A stretch of 64,000 nt of DNA from an uncultured Verrucomicrobiota bacterium. GTDB taxonomy: Bacteria > Verrucomicrobiota > Verrucomicrobiia > Limisphaerales > CAIQOK01. A program made the translations under genes and the position numbers. The stretch is taken from the NCBI GenBank assembly GCA_903873415.1, contig CAIQOK010000019.1, positions 31,480 through 95,479 of the forward strand, in the 5' to 3' direction. This document shows positions 21,289 to 30,383 of the stretch, one piece after another; the first letter of the stretch is position 1, and every line of letters begins with the position of its first letter. Under the pieces are notes generated by a model that had not been told where the DNA came from, ran no database searches, and worked only from the letters and a program-made list of their open reading frames with translations.

Positions 21289-22425
21289 GTGAATCTGTCT
21301 CCCGGCACCACCGTGGCACTTGAAATTGAAGACATCGCCTTTGGCGGCGAAGGCGTTGCGCGTCTGGATGATTTTGTGGTGTTCGTGCCTTTTGTGGCGG
21401 TCGGGGAAACGGTGGAGGCCGAATTGGTGGAGGTGAAGAAGAGTTTTGCCCGGGCCCGATTGACTCGCGTGCTCAAGCCCGCGGCCCAGCGGGTGCGGCC
21501 GGAATGCCGTTTTTTTGGCGCCTGCGGAGGCTGCCAATACCAACATCTGGATTACGGCTCGCAGTTGCGGATAAAACACAAGCAGGTGGCCGACCTCTTC
21601 CACCGCATGGGCGGTTTTGACCAGTCGCTGGTCGCCCCGGTCGTCCCCTGCCCCCAACCCTATGGCTACCGGAACCGAATCATGATCCGCAGCCAGTGGA
21701 ACAAGCCTGAACAAAAGCTGAACATCGGTTTTGTGCGGCACGACGGAGGGCTTGTGGAGGACCTGGACGAGTGTAAAATCGCCGAACCTGCCCTCAACGG
21801 GCAGATCCTTCATGTCAGGGCCAACCCGCCGCCCAAGGGCGGAATCAAGGTGGTTCTGCGCGTGCCGCCTGAGGGTTGGCAAGTGCCGCCACATTCCTTT
21901 TTTCAAAACAACTTCTTTCTGCTCCCCAAACTCATCGAGACGGTGCGCCAATGCCTGGTAAACGGCGGCACACGGCACCTGCTGGATTTATACTGCGGGG
22001 TGGGTTTCTTTGGCATCGAACTGGCCGGTGCCGTGGATTCCTTTGCGGGTGTGGAATATGACAAGCCGGCGATCCGGGCGGCGCAGCAGAATGCGGCGGA
22101 CCGGGGGATCACTAACGGCGAATTTCTGGCAGCCAAGGTTGAGGACGTCCTCCCCACCCTGCTTAAACGCTTTTCCTCAGAACAAACCACCGTTTTAATC
22201 GACCCCCCGCGCAAGGGGTGTTGGCCTGAGATTCTGGAGCTTTTACGCAGCAACCGGCCCGCGCAACTCATTTATGTCTCCTGCCATCCCGCCACCATGG
22301 CAAGAGATCTGAAAATTCTCTGCGCCGACGGTGTTTACCAACTGGCCGGAGTCACCCCTTTGGACATGTTCCCGCAGACCCAGCATGTGGAATGCGTGGC
22401 CGATTTGCGGCGCGGTCCAAATTGA
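21289..22425 (+). CDS. 23S rRNA (uracil-5-)-methyltransferase-like enzyme (TrmA/RlmD family)
   Basis: A 378-residue protein from a GTG at 21289. An N-terminal TRAM-type segment (about 1-60, VALEIEDIAFGGEGVARLD) is followed by an iron-sulphur cluster motif with Cys in CRFFGACGGCQYQH, then a Rossmann SAM-binding domain with LLDLYCGVGFFGIELA. The catalytic loop is YVSCHPATMARDLK (SCxPxT-like), and IDPPRKGC carries the general base region. These features define the RNA m5U methyltransferases (RlmC, RlmD, TrmA). Which uridine is modified is not decidable from sequence. It starts the plus-strand cluster with the DUF2723 and glycosyltransferase genes. Confidence 0.9.
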   Translation: MNLSPGTTVALEIEDIAFGGEGVARLDDFVVFVPFVAVGETVEAELVEVKKSFARARLTRVLKPAAQRVRPECRFFGACGGCQYQHLDYGSQLRIKHKQVADLFHRMGGFDQSLVAPVVPCPQPYGYRNRIMIRSQWNKPEQKLNIGFVRHDGGLVEDLDECKIAEPALNGQILHVRANPPPKGGIKVVLRVPPEGWQVPPHSFFQNNFFLLPKLIETVRQCLVNGGTRHLLDLYCGVGFFGIELAGAVDSFAGVEYDKPAIRAAQQNAADRGITNGEFLAAKVEDVLPTLLKRFSSEQTTVLIDPPRKGCWPEILELLRSNRPAQLIYVSCHPATMARDLKILCADGVYQLAGVTPLDMFPQTQHVECVADLRRGPN

Positions 22426-22462
22426 GTCCGATCACACCCAGCCGCACCAGCCCCAGCCCATC

Positions 22463-25369
22463 ATGCAAACCACACTCGAACGCCAAAGAAAATTCCCCTC
22501 CGACATTCTTCCATGGCTGCTGATGGCCGCCACTCTGGCCTTGTACTTGGGCACCCTGAACCCATGGATTTCGCTTAACAATTTATTCCAGGTCGCCAAG
22601 GGAACCGGCTGGCTGGACGGCATGCAATCAGGGGTCACCGCCTACAGACCGGTCTATGCGCTGCTGACCTGGCCCCTGCACGTGGTGCCGGCCCGCTGGA
22701 TGCCGCTTGCACTAAACCTTATCTCCGTAGTTTGCACTATCACCAGCGTAGGATTGCTGGCGCGCAGTGTAGCCTTGCTTCCCCATGACCGGACTCATGA
22801 GCAACGGCAACGCCAAAAAGGCTCCGGTGCCATCCTTTCGATCTCCGCAGCCTGGCTTCCCGTGGTGTTGGCCGTGTTTGCCTTTTCAATGCAGTTGAGC
22901 ACATGGGAAAACGCCACCACGGGTGCCAGTGAAACCGTCGACCTGCTCCTGCTGGCCGGGGTCGTGGCCTGTTTGCTGGAGTTCCGGATCCGCGAGCGCG
23001 ACTCCTGGCTGGCTGGGGCGGCGGCCATCTACGGCATAGCCATGACCAACAACTGGCTGATGATTCTCCTGCTGCCCGTGTTCATCACTTCACTCATTTG
23101 GCTGAAGCGGGCTGATTTCTTCGCGCCCAGATTCCTTTTGCCAGTAGCCCTGTGGGGGATGGCAGGGCTGGTTTGCTTCTATCTCTTGCTGCCGCTGGCC
23201 CACACCCTCTCTGGCGAGGCCGGACCGACATTCTTGCAGGTTTTGAAGATGAATCTGGGATCGCAAAAAACCGTGCTGCAAAGTTTTGTTCAGCGGGTGC
23301 CTGGCAACATCCTCATGCTGCTGGCCATCACCTCACTCCTGCCCCTACTGCTGGTCAGCATCAAATGGGCCTCCCACTTTGGCGACCCGAGCCGGCTGGG
23401 CACTTTACTGACTACGGCGATCCTGCATTTTGGGCATGCCGCCTTTTTTGCCACCTGCCTCTGGGAGGCATTCGACCCCGCCTTCAGCCCCCGGCACATA
23501 GGTTTTCCAAACCCAGCCCTGACGTATCTTGGGGCTTTGTGCATCGGCTATTTTGCAGGCTATTTCCTGCTCGTTTTCCAACCCCGAAAACTGGAATGGA
23601 ATGAGCAGGATCCGCCTTGGCAAAGGCACTTGCACCGGCTTTCCCTGGGGCTGGTCTGGGGGGCGCTGTTCCTGATTCCGGCCGGGCTGGCCTGCAAAAA
23701 CCTCCCTCAAATCCACATGACGAACGGGCCCGCACTGAAAAACTACGCCGCCTCATTAAGCGACTGCCTGCCCCCCAGCGCTGCGGTTCTGAGCGACGAC
23801 CCACGCAAACTGGTGCTGCTTGAGGCATGGAGCGAAAGGACGGGCCAAACAAAAAAACGGCTGTTTCTCGACACCCAATCCCTCCCCGAGCCCGGCTATC
23901 ATCGCACTCTCCAAACCCGCCACCGGGGGACATTCCCGGTTTTAACCAAGGCAGGCCAGACTGAAGCGTTGACGGATGTGGCTCTGCTCAATCTGGCTGT
24001 TGCAATCTCCGAGAAGCTACCGCTTTATTATTTGCATCCCAGCTTCGGCTATTACTTCGAGGCATTCTACGCCAACCCGGCCGGTTTTGCGTTCAAATTG
24101 GAACGCTATCCCACCAATTCCCTGACCGGCGCGCCTCTTTCCGGTACCGCTTTGGCAGAGCAGCAAAAATTCTGGGCTGAGCGTACCACGACCCTCAAAG
24201 GGCTGCTGCCTTTTATCAGTCCCCCGGCAGTCGGGGTTCAGCCGGGTTTGCGAGAGCAGCTTCTCAAGCGCCTGCATATTCCCTTCGAACCCAACGCCAC
24301 AGCAGCAATGCTGGGAAACCTCTACTCCCAAACCCTCAACAACTGGGGCGGTTGCCTGCAAATGGCCGGGAAATTCACCGAGGCCGGGAGCTGCTTCGAT
24401 CTCGCGCTGCTGCTCTATCCCGACAACGCCGCGGCCCGTATCAATCTCAAGTTCAACGAATCCCTTCTTTCAGGTCGGACGCCGGTCCTCGAGTCGGCCC
24501 GTGCGATTGAAGATGAGCTGGGCAAATACCGGAACCTGCAGGATGCACTGCGCGACAGCGGTTCCTTCTATGACCCCACCCACTGCTTCGGACTAGGCCT
24601 CATTTATGCCCAAACCGGCCTCTATCGTCAATCCGCCCAGCTGTTGGAGCGGGTGCGGCTGCTGATACCTGATAACGCAGCCGCCCGGTTCTGGCTGGCC
24701 CGGCTTGAACTTCTGGCACGGGCGCCCGAGCGCGCCTTGAAACTGATTTCCGAGATCAAACCCCATGGCGCGGCGTTGGAAAGCGCCGGGCTGGGTAAGC
24801 TTGATCTTCTACAACTCGAAACCATGGCTCTCTTCTCAGCCAACCGCCCCTCCCAAGCTGAATCGTTGCTGCTCAAAGCTATCCAAGACGCACCCAACGA
24901 CACCAACGTGCTTGCCTTGGTGGTAAAGATGTCCACCGGCTTCAGGCAATACACCAACGCCTTGCGGGCCGTCCAGCGCCAACTCGCCCTCAATCCCAAC
25001 GACACCGAGGCTCTGGTCAACTCTGGATTCATCCACATTCAGGCCGGTCAATTTGCCGAGGCAGTCGCCCCCCTGACACGGGCTCTGACTCTGGACACCA
25101 ACAATCACACCGCCCAGCTCAACCGCGCGATTGCCTATCTGAGTTCCGGCCAACTCGAACCTGCCCGGAGCGACTACGCCGCCTTGAAAAAACTCTATCC
25201 CAAAGCGTATCAGGTCGATTATGGGCTGGCCGACGTGGCTTGGCGGAAGCAGGACACCAACACCGCCATCCGTTATTACGAGTCCTATCTGGCCAACGCC
25301 CCCACCAATTCAGAGGAATTCCTCACGATCAGCAACCGTCTGGCCCAGCTTAAACCCCGCTCGCCTTAG
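22463..25369 (+). CDS. DUF2723 membrane protein with C-terminal TPR repeats
   Basis: About 968 residues from the ATG at 22463, which immediately precedes a plausible N-terminus (MQTTLERQRKFPSDILPWLL) and lies 38 bases after the methyltransferase stop; the frame runs on into that gene but is not coding there. The first third is strongly hydrophobic with about ten transmembrane helices and the DUF2723 signature LGTLNPWISLNNLFQVAKGT. DUF2723 proteins are C-type glycosyltransferase folds related to protein O-mannosyltransferases. A soluble middle domain follows, then several TPR units, e.g. ALLLYPDNAAARINLK and VNSGFIHIQAGQFAEAVAPL. It probably moves sugar from a lipid carrier to an exported acceptor, consistent with the two genes that follow. 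Confidence 0.86.
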   Translation: MQTTLERQRKFPSDILPWLLMAATLALYLGTLNPWISLNNLFQVAKGTGWLDGMQSGVTAYRPVYALLTWPLHVVPARWMPLALNLISVVCTITSVGLLARSVALLPHDRTHEQRQRQKGSGAILSISAAWLPVVLAVFAFSMQLSTWENATTGASETVDLLLLAGVVACLLEFRIRERDSWLAGAAAIYGIAMTNNWLMILLLPVFITSLIWLKRADFFAPRFLLPVALWGMAGLVCFYLLLPLAHTLSGEAGPTFLQVLKMNLGSQKTVLQSFVQRVPGNILMLLAITSLLPLLLVSIKWASHFGDPSRLGTLLTTAILHFGHAAFFATCLWEAFDPAFSPRHIGFPNPALTYLGALCIGYFAGYFLLVFQPRKLEWNEQDPPWQRHLHRLSLGLVWGALFLIPAGLACKNLPQIHMTNGPALKNYAASLSDCLPPSAAVLSDDPRKLVLLEAWSERTGQTKKRLFLDTQSLPEPGYHRTLQTRHRGTFPVLTKAGQTEALTDVALLNLAVAISEKLPLYYLHPSFGYYFEAFYANPAGFAFKLERYPTNSLTGAPLSGTALAEQQKFWAERTTTLKGLLPFISPPAVGVQPGLREQLLKRLHIPFEPNATAAMLGNLYSQTLNNWGGCLQMAGKFTEAGSCFDLALLLYPDNAAARINLKFNESLLSGRTPVLESARAIEDELGKYRNLQDALRDSGSFYDPTHCFGLGLIYAQTGLYRQSAQLLERVRLLIPDNAAARFWLARLELLARAPERALKLISEIKPHGAALESAGLGKLDLLQLETMALFSANRPSQAESLLLKAIQDAPNDTNVLALVVKMSTGFRQYTNALRAVQRQLALNPNDTEALVNSGFIHIQAGQFAEAVAPLTRALTLDTNNHTAQLNRAIAYLSSGQLEPARSDYAALKKLYPKAYQVDYGLADVAWRKQDTNTAIRYYESYLANAPTNSEEFLTISNRLAQLKPRSP

Positions 25370-25377
25370 ACCGCCCC

Positions 25378-26538
25378 ATGCGCGTCTCCCATGTCATCAC
25401 CCGGTTGACTGTCGGGGGTGCCCAGGAAAACACCGTCGCCTCTGTCTTGGGACTGCAAGCCCAGGCAGGAATGCAAGTGGACCTCATCACAGGCCCGTCC
25501 ACAGGGTCGGAAGGCTCTCTGGAACACGCTTTTCTCGGGTGCCCGGAACGTCTCACCCTGGTGCCGCAACTGGTGCGCCCGATCCATCTATTCGCGGATT
25601 GGCTTGCTTTGGGGGCACTCACGAAAATCTTCCGGCGGACCCGGCCTGACTTGGTTCACACCCACAGCGGCAAAGCAGGAGTGCTCGGGCGGCTGGCTGC
25701 CCACCGCGCCGGAGTGCCGGTCATCGTCCATACCATTCACGGCCCGTCTTTCGGCGCTTTCCAGGGCTCTCTCTCAAACGCTATCCTCCGCGCCGCCGAG
25801 CGCCGCGCTGGAGCGGTCACGACACATTTTGTCTCCGTCGCAAATGCCATGACCCGCCAGTATCTGGCTGCGGGCATTGGGCGGATGGATCAATACACCA
25901 CCATCCGCAGCGGGTTCGATCTTGCCCCCTTTGCCGCCGCGCGCAACGACCCCGGGGTGCGCGCCCGCTGGGGCATTGCGCCGGAGGACATCGTCATCAC
26001 CAAACTCGCGCGGCTGGTGCCCCTCAAAGGCCACACAGACCTCTGGACGGTGGCACCCTTGATTGTGGCCAAAAACCCCAGGATTCGGTTCCTTCTCATC
26101 GGTGACGGGAAACTGGGGACGGAATTCCAGTACGAGGCCCGGCGCCGGGGCCTGGCGCGTCATTTTATTTTCACCGGCTTGATTCCACCCGATGAGGTGC
26201 CATCACTTCTTGGCATTACCGACCTCTTGGTTCATCTCTCTTCGCGCGAAGGTCTGGCCCGCGCGTTGCCGCAAGCCCTTGCCGCCGGCCGGCCGGTGGT
26301 GGCTTATGACTGCGACGGGGCGGCAGAGGTGTGCCTTGAAAACAAAACCGGATTCCTGCTGAGGGCCGGGGATTTAGCCGCGCTAAGCGCACGGCTGCTG
26401 CAACTGGCCGGAGATCCGGCCCTGCGGGCGCGATTGGGCGGTTACGGCCAAAGTCTGGTCAGCCGACAATTCGCACTTCCCGACATGGTGGATGCGCTGC
26501 GCCGTCTTTATCTTCAGCTGGGCCATCGGACCGCCTGA
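25378..26538 (+). CDS. GT4 family glycosyltransferase
   Basis: A 386-residue two-domain (GT-B) enzyme. The N-terminal domain has the GGAQENTVASVLGLQ acceptor loop and VHTHSGKAGVLGRLAAHRAG. The C-terminal domain has the nucleotide-sugar site: ITKLARLVPLKGH and SSREGLARALPQALAAGRP, a form of the E-x7-E motif with Gln at the second position, followed by VVAYDCDGAAEV. It is cytoplasmic or membrane-associated and uses an activated sugar to extend a glycan. It begins 8 bases after the DUF2723 gene and ends 3 bases before the WecA-like gene, which indicates one operon. Confidence 0.92.
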   Translation: MRVSHVITRLTVGGAQENTVASVLGLQAQAGMQVDLITGPSTGSEGSLEHAFLGCPERLTLVPQLVRPIHLFADWLALGALTKIFRRTRPDLVHTHSGKAGVLGRLAAHRAGVPVIVHTIHGPSFGAFQGSLSNAILRAAERRAGAVTTHFVSVANAMTRQYLAAGIGRMDQYTTIRSGFDLAPFAAARNDPGVRARWGIAPEDIVITKLARLVPLKGHTDLWTVAPLIVAKNPRIRFLLIGDGKLGTEFQYEARRRGLARHFIFTGLIPPDEVPSLLGITDLLVHLSSREGLARALPQALAAGRPVVAYDCDGAAEVCLENKTGFLLRAGDLAALSARLLQLAGDPALRARLGGYGQSLVSRQFALPDMVDALRRLYLQLGHRTA

Positions 26539-26541
26539 GCC

Positions 26542-27510
26542 ATGAAGTTCCCCTTTGATCTCTGCCTCCTTGCATTCGCAGGCGCATTTGTCGGCTCCCT
26601 GATATCACTGCCCTTATGGCGCCGCTGGTGCCTGCGAACCGGGCATGTGGACGATCCAGGCCACCGTAAAATCCAGACCGCTCCCGTGCCGCTTGCAGGG
26701 GGACTTGCCGTGCTTACGGGTCTGCTCCTGCCGCTGGCAGGCGGCTCGGCACTGCTATTTTCCCGTGCCGGTTCGGGGCTGCAGCCCCTCCAATACGGCC
26801 TGGAACATCGGGGGGGGCAGATGCTCGCTCTAGCGGTCGGGGCGGCGGCTATTTTCACCCTCGGCTGGCTGGACGATCATCGCGAGTTGAAACCGCTGCC
26901 CAAGTTTCTCGGACAACTCCTGGTCGCCCTGCTGGTCGCCAGCGCCAGCAACCGCGCCACGCTCTTTGTCCCCAGCCTCCTTTTCAGCTACATCATCACC
27001 ATTTTGTGGATTCTAACCCTGATCAACGCCTTTAATTTCATGGATAACATGAACGGCTTGTGCACCGGTCTGGGGGCGATCGCGGCACTGCAGTTCGCTG
27101 TCTTTTCTGGCCTGCACGGGCAATATCTCATCACCTTGGTGGCACTGGTTACGGCAGGAGCCCTGCTGGGATTTCTGCCGCACAATTTTCCGGGGGCCCG
27201 GGCCTTTTTGGGTGACGCCGGCAGCCACCTCGTAGGCTATCTCATGGCGGTGCTCGCCCTGTTGCCCCATTTTTACACGCGCCAAAACCCCAGACCGTGG
27301 GCGGTCTTCAGCCCGCTGGCAATTCTGGCGGTGCCTCTGGCCGATCTGGTCTGGGTGGCGCTCTGGCGATGGCGCAACGGCAAACCGTTTTACCTCGGAG
27401 ACACCAACCACCTCTCCCACCGGCTCGTGCGACTGGGACTCTCCCGCAGCCGGGCGGTGCTGGTCATCTGGTTGATCGCTGCCGCCTTGGGCTCATTGGC
27501 TTTTTTTTGA
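26542..27510 (+). CDS. MraY/WecA-like undecaprenyl-phosphate phosphosugar transferase
   Basis: A 322-residue protein of about ten transmembrane helices. It carries the cytoplasmic loops typical of polyprenyl-phosphate N-acetylhexosamine-1-phosphate transferases: GHVDDPGHRKIQTAPVPLAGG near the start, GWLDDHRELKP, then NFMDNMNGLCTGLG and FLGDAGSHLVGYL. The DD/D/N and DxxD motifs bind Mg2+ and phosphosugar. This class loads the first sugar onto undecaprenyl phosphate. WecA acts on UDP-GlcNAc and MraY on UDP-MurNAc-pentapeptide; with the GT4 and DUF2723 neighbours an envelope glycan or O-glycan role is more likely than peptidoglycan synthesis. It ends just before the convergent ClC gene. Confidence 0.93.
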   Translation: MKFPFDLCLLAFAGAFVGSLISLPLWRRWCLRTGHVDDPGHRKIQTAPVPLAGGLAVLTGLLLPLAGGSALLFSRAGSGLQPLQYGLEHRGGQMLALAVGAAAIFTLGWLDDHRELKPLPKFLGQLLVALLVASASNRATLFVPSLLFSYIITILWILTLINAFNFMDNMNGLCTGLGAIAALQFAVFSGLHGQYLITLVALVTAGALLGFLPHNFPGARAFLGDAGSHLVGYLMAVLALLPHFYTRQNPRPWAVFSPLAILAVPLADLVWVALWRWRNGKPFYLGDTNHLSHRLVRLGLSRSRAVLVIWLIAAALGSLAFF

Positions 27511-27526
27511 CCCGCCCCGGCATCCT

Positions 27527-29347
27527 TCAGAGTCCCGTCGGTTTGCTGGCCGCGATTGCCTCGGAAAACAAGTTCAACACCTGCGCCCGGGACAATGCGC
27601 CCACCAACGTTTTTTCAACACTTGAGCTGACCACCGGAATGTTGCGCAACTCACTGCCCAGCACCACCGGCAGCGTGTCCAAAAGACGTTGCCGGGGCGT
27701 CACAAAGTCCCGTGCCGGGCGCATAACATCGGAGGCGATGACCGCGATAAGTTCGCCGCCCGAGTTGAGATGCTCCTTTAAATCCTGAAGTGCCACCAGG
27801 CCGGTCAACTGCCGTTGCGCATTGACCACCGGCAGAAAATTATAGGGCACGGTCAAAAACCGCTCGGCCAGTTCCTTGAACGAATCGGTCTCCAGCACCG
27901 GATCCACCGGCGGCCCCATCAGGTCGCCAACCGTGCGCGCCGTGGCAGTGCCCGGCCGGGTTGTTTCCTGCATGGCCTCCAGCCCCTTGTGCCGCAGCGG
28001 CCCGGTATAGATCGATTCGGAATGGATCCGGCGCGCGACAAGCACCGAAACCACGCAGACAAGCATCAGAGGCGGCATGATCGAATAATCCATGGAAATT
28101 TCAAAGATCATGATCATCGCCAGCAAGGGGGATCTGGTGGTGGCCGAGAGCAGCCCGCCCATTCCGACCACGGCAAACGCCGTGACAGGCAAGCCCGCAG
28201 CCCAGCCTGCTTGGTGCAACACAAGCCCGAAACCGGCACCCAAACCTGCGCCCAGGAAGAGCGTCGGAGTAAATACTCCTCCAACCGCCCCCGAGCCCAC
28301 GGTGGCCAACGTGGCCACAAGCTTGGCCATCCACAATCCGGCCAGAAATATCAAGGGCGAAAGGCCAGGCACTTCCCTCCCTTGGAGAATCCGGTTGGTC
28401 ACCAGATAGCCGTTACCCCAGACCCCCGGATACCAAAGCGCCAAAACACCCACGATCAATCCGCCCAAAGTGAGTCGAACATAAACCGGCGTCTTCATCC
28501 CGATGAACGCCTGATCGCTGAATCGCAGCAGCTTCAGGAAAACCGCGCCCACCCCGCCGCAGACGGCACCCAAGAGCAGAAACCAGGGCAGCTGCCCGAC
28601 ACTGCTGAATTCAAAGGGGACTGGTGCATACCATGATTTGATCCCGGAAAAACTGCGGGTGGTCAGTGTCGCAATAACAGAGGAAAACACCAGCGGACCA
28701 AAGTGGTTCATGGAAAAATTACCCAGCACGATCAGCGCCGCAAAAACCGCCCCGGCCACCGGCGCATTATAGGCGGCGGCTATACCTGAGGCCGCACCGC
28801 ATCCGACCAGCAGCCGCAACCGATAGGGCGGCCAGTTCGCCAGCTGGCCCGTCTTCGATGCCAGAGTGGCGGACATTTGGACAATGCCACCCTCGCGCCC
28901 AAGGGACCCGCCCGTCCCCAGACTGACCAGGGAGGAAATAAATTTAATCAGGCTGCTGCGCAGGGGTAACTTGCCATCCCCCGCAACCACCACCTCCAGC
29001 AGGTTGGTGGACCCCTGCGGCCCGACCAAACGGAGACCCCAGTAAAGAACCAACCCTGCAACCAATCCCCCCAGGGCCGGCAGTAGCAGCCGCCCCGAGC
29101 GGCCCATCATTTCGGCAACCTCCACCGGATCTCCCGCGCGGTGAAGGAACAGTCTTTCCACCCAATCCAGCGCGCGGTAGTGCAGGAGGTTGACCAAGCC
29201 ACCCAAAACCCCCACCCCGCCTGCAAGCAAAAGGTGAAAAGCCTCCTCACTGAAACTAAGATGCTCTCGAACCCGAAGCAGCCGGAACCAATGCAGCCGC
29301 ACCAAGCGGCCGGCCCTGTGAAAGGATGGACGCATCCCTGAATACAT
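27527..29347 (-). CDS. ClC-type chloride channel/transporter with CBS domains
   Basis: A 606-residue protein. The channel domain (about 35-430) has about ten transmembrane segments and the chloride-pathway motifs GTGGSLGREGG (144-154; Glu 152 is the gating glutamate), GCGAASGIAAAYNAPVAG (182-199) and GGVFTPTLFLGAG. Two CBS domains fill the C-terminus (from about residue 475, GDLMGPPVDPVL) and probably sense nucleotides. In the ClcB-like family the segment after NAPVAG normally has a Glu that serves as the internal proton gate; here Leu and Ile occupy those positions (AALIVLG), suggesting channel-like transport rather than chloride/proton exchange. The ATG at 29347 has a GGTAGAG about 9 bases upstream; ATG at 29335 is the alternative. 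Confidence 0.9.
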   Translation of the reverse strand: MYSGMRPSFHRAGRLVRLHWFRLLRVREHLSFSEEAFHLLLAGGVGVLGGLVNLLHYRALDWVERLFLHRAGDPVEVAEMMGRSGRLLLPALGGLVAGLVLYWGLRLVGPQGSTNLLEVVVAGDGKLPLRSSLIKFISSLVSLGTGGSLGREGGIVQMSATLASKTGQLANWPPYRLRLLVGCGAASGIAAAYNAPVAGAVFAALIVLGNFSMNHFGPLVFSSVIATLTTRSFSGIKSWYAPVPFEFSSVGQLPWFLLLGAVCGGVGAVFLKLLRFSDQAFIGMKTPVYVRLTLGGLIVGVLALWYPGVWGNGYLVTNRILQGREVPGLSPLIFLAGLWMAKLVATLATVGSGAVGGVFTPTLFLGAGLGAGFGLVLHQAGWAAGLPVTAFAVVGMGGLLSATTRSPLLAMIMIFEISMDYSIMPPLMLVCVVSVLVARRIHSESIYTGPLRHKGLEAMQETTRPGTATARTVGDLMGPPVDPVLETDSFKELAERFLTVPYNFLPVVNAQRQLTGLVALQDLKEHLNSGGELIAVIASDVMRPARDFVTPRQRLLDTLPVVLGSELRNIPVVSSSVEKTLVGALSRAQVLNLFSEAIAASKPTGL

Positions 29348-29984
29348 ACCGGCACTCTACCCTAGCGCGCCAGATTTGACGAACGCCCCCCGGCAAAAAC
29401 AACTAAGAACCAATGGAATCAACCCGGAGTTTTGGCGCTTCTGCCCTCAATGAAGAACGCTTTCAAGCCATGCCCCCACCACTACCCCGCCACAGAATAT
29501 CGCTGCAACCGCTAATCGTTTCGTCGGCACCGATCCATCATGCTCCGGGGGTCGGGATTGTTTGTTTGGCTGTTGAACGGGTCTATAAAAGGGCCGCGCA
29601 TGCTTCATCTCTTACTTGGCGCGGCGAATGCCGTCCCCCTGTATGACCAAGCACCACAAGGACAGAGCCTATGACTTGGGTGTGCCGATCGGCGTGTTGA
29701 CCGCAGAACTGCGGCACAGCAACTGGGCCAAGGACCGTATGCAGCGCGGCATAAAACCGCCGAAAAACAGGATTCAACCCATGTGGCGGAGCCACTGTCA
29801 TTGGCTGAAATTCGGTAGGAAACCCCGCATTTCTGGCGTAAAAATCAAATAAAGGGTTGGTATGACGTGAGAAAAACAGAGATTCTTTAACAAAACAGCA
29901 TTATTCGCTTGGCGAACGCACGAAAAACCGCTTTGATTGGCTTGTCAGCACGTCCTTTAAACAAAAAACCAAACTGTAATCATT
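29348..29984. other. long upstream region of the HU gene
   Basis: These 637 bases separate the ClC gene from the HU gene. The last 130 bases before HU are A/T-rich compared with the neighbourhood and probably carry the HU promoter, but I cannot place -35/-10 boxes confidently. A 69-codon frame at 29643-29852 is basic, but no family is recognised and no RBS is evident. Confidence 0.4.
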
Positions 29985-30287
29985 ATGGCAAAAGCACTCA
30001 CCAAAAAAGCACTCACCAAATCCCAAATCGCCGCTGAGGTCGCCACCCACAGCAACATCAGCAAAAAAGCCGCTCTAGACATCATCGACTTTATTGCGCA
30101 ACTGGCTTACAAGCATGCCAAGAACAGCTTCACCTTGCCCGGCTTGGGCAAGTTGGTCTTGGTCGACCGCAAAGCACGCATGGGGCGCAACCCCGCCACC
30201 GGCGAATCCATCAAGATCAAGGCCAAGCGCGTCCTGAAATTCCGTGTGGCCAAGGCCGCAAAAGACGCCATCCTCGGCACCAAGTAA
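29985..30287 (+). CDS. HU-family histone-like DNA-binding protein
   Basis: A 100-residue nucleoid protein. The N-terminal dimerisation helices (ALTKSQIAAEVATHSNISKK, then AALDIIDFIAQLAYKHAKN) and the strand/arm region FTLPGLGKLVLVDRKARMGRNPATGESIKIKA match HU/IHF; the RNPATGE tip that inserts into the DNA minor groove is intact. It binds and bends DNA as a homodimer. Codons 3-7 and 8-12 are an exact 15-base tandem duplication (29991-30005 and 30006-30020), encoding KALTK twice and extending the N-terminus by about five residues. A strong terminator follows at 30313-30345. Confidence 0.96.
   Translation: MAKALTKKALTKSQIAAEVATHSNISKKAALDIIDFIAQLAYKHAKNSFTLPGLGKLVLVDRKARMGRNPATGESIKIKAKRVLKFRVAKAAKDAILGTK
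29991..30020 (+). repeat. 15-bp exact tandem duplication at the start of the HU gene
   Basis: The unit AAAGCACTCACCAAA occurs twice in direct succession. The length is a multiple of three, so the frame is kept and five codons (KALTK) are doubled. It looks like a slippage event that left the protein intact. Confidence 0.9.
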
Positions 30288-30312
30288 CTCCCTCTTCTCG
30301 TTATACCGACTC

Positions 30313-30345
30313 AAGGCACCCTTGCAAAACATGGGTGCCTTTTTT
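30313..30345 (+). terminator. rho-independent terminator of the HU gene
   Basis: The perfect stem AAGGCACCC / GGGTGCCTT, with an eleven-base loop, is followed by a run of T. It begins 25 bases after the HU stop codon. Confidence 0.85.
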
Positions 30346-30383
30346 GTCCTCTTTGGCAATGGTCTGGTTGTTTTCCATTGGGC

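Noticed and set aside
29643..29852. 69-codon basic frame upstream of HU
   Set aside because: No RBS, no recognisable family and no supporting neighbour; probably chance in an open GC-rich sequence.
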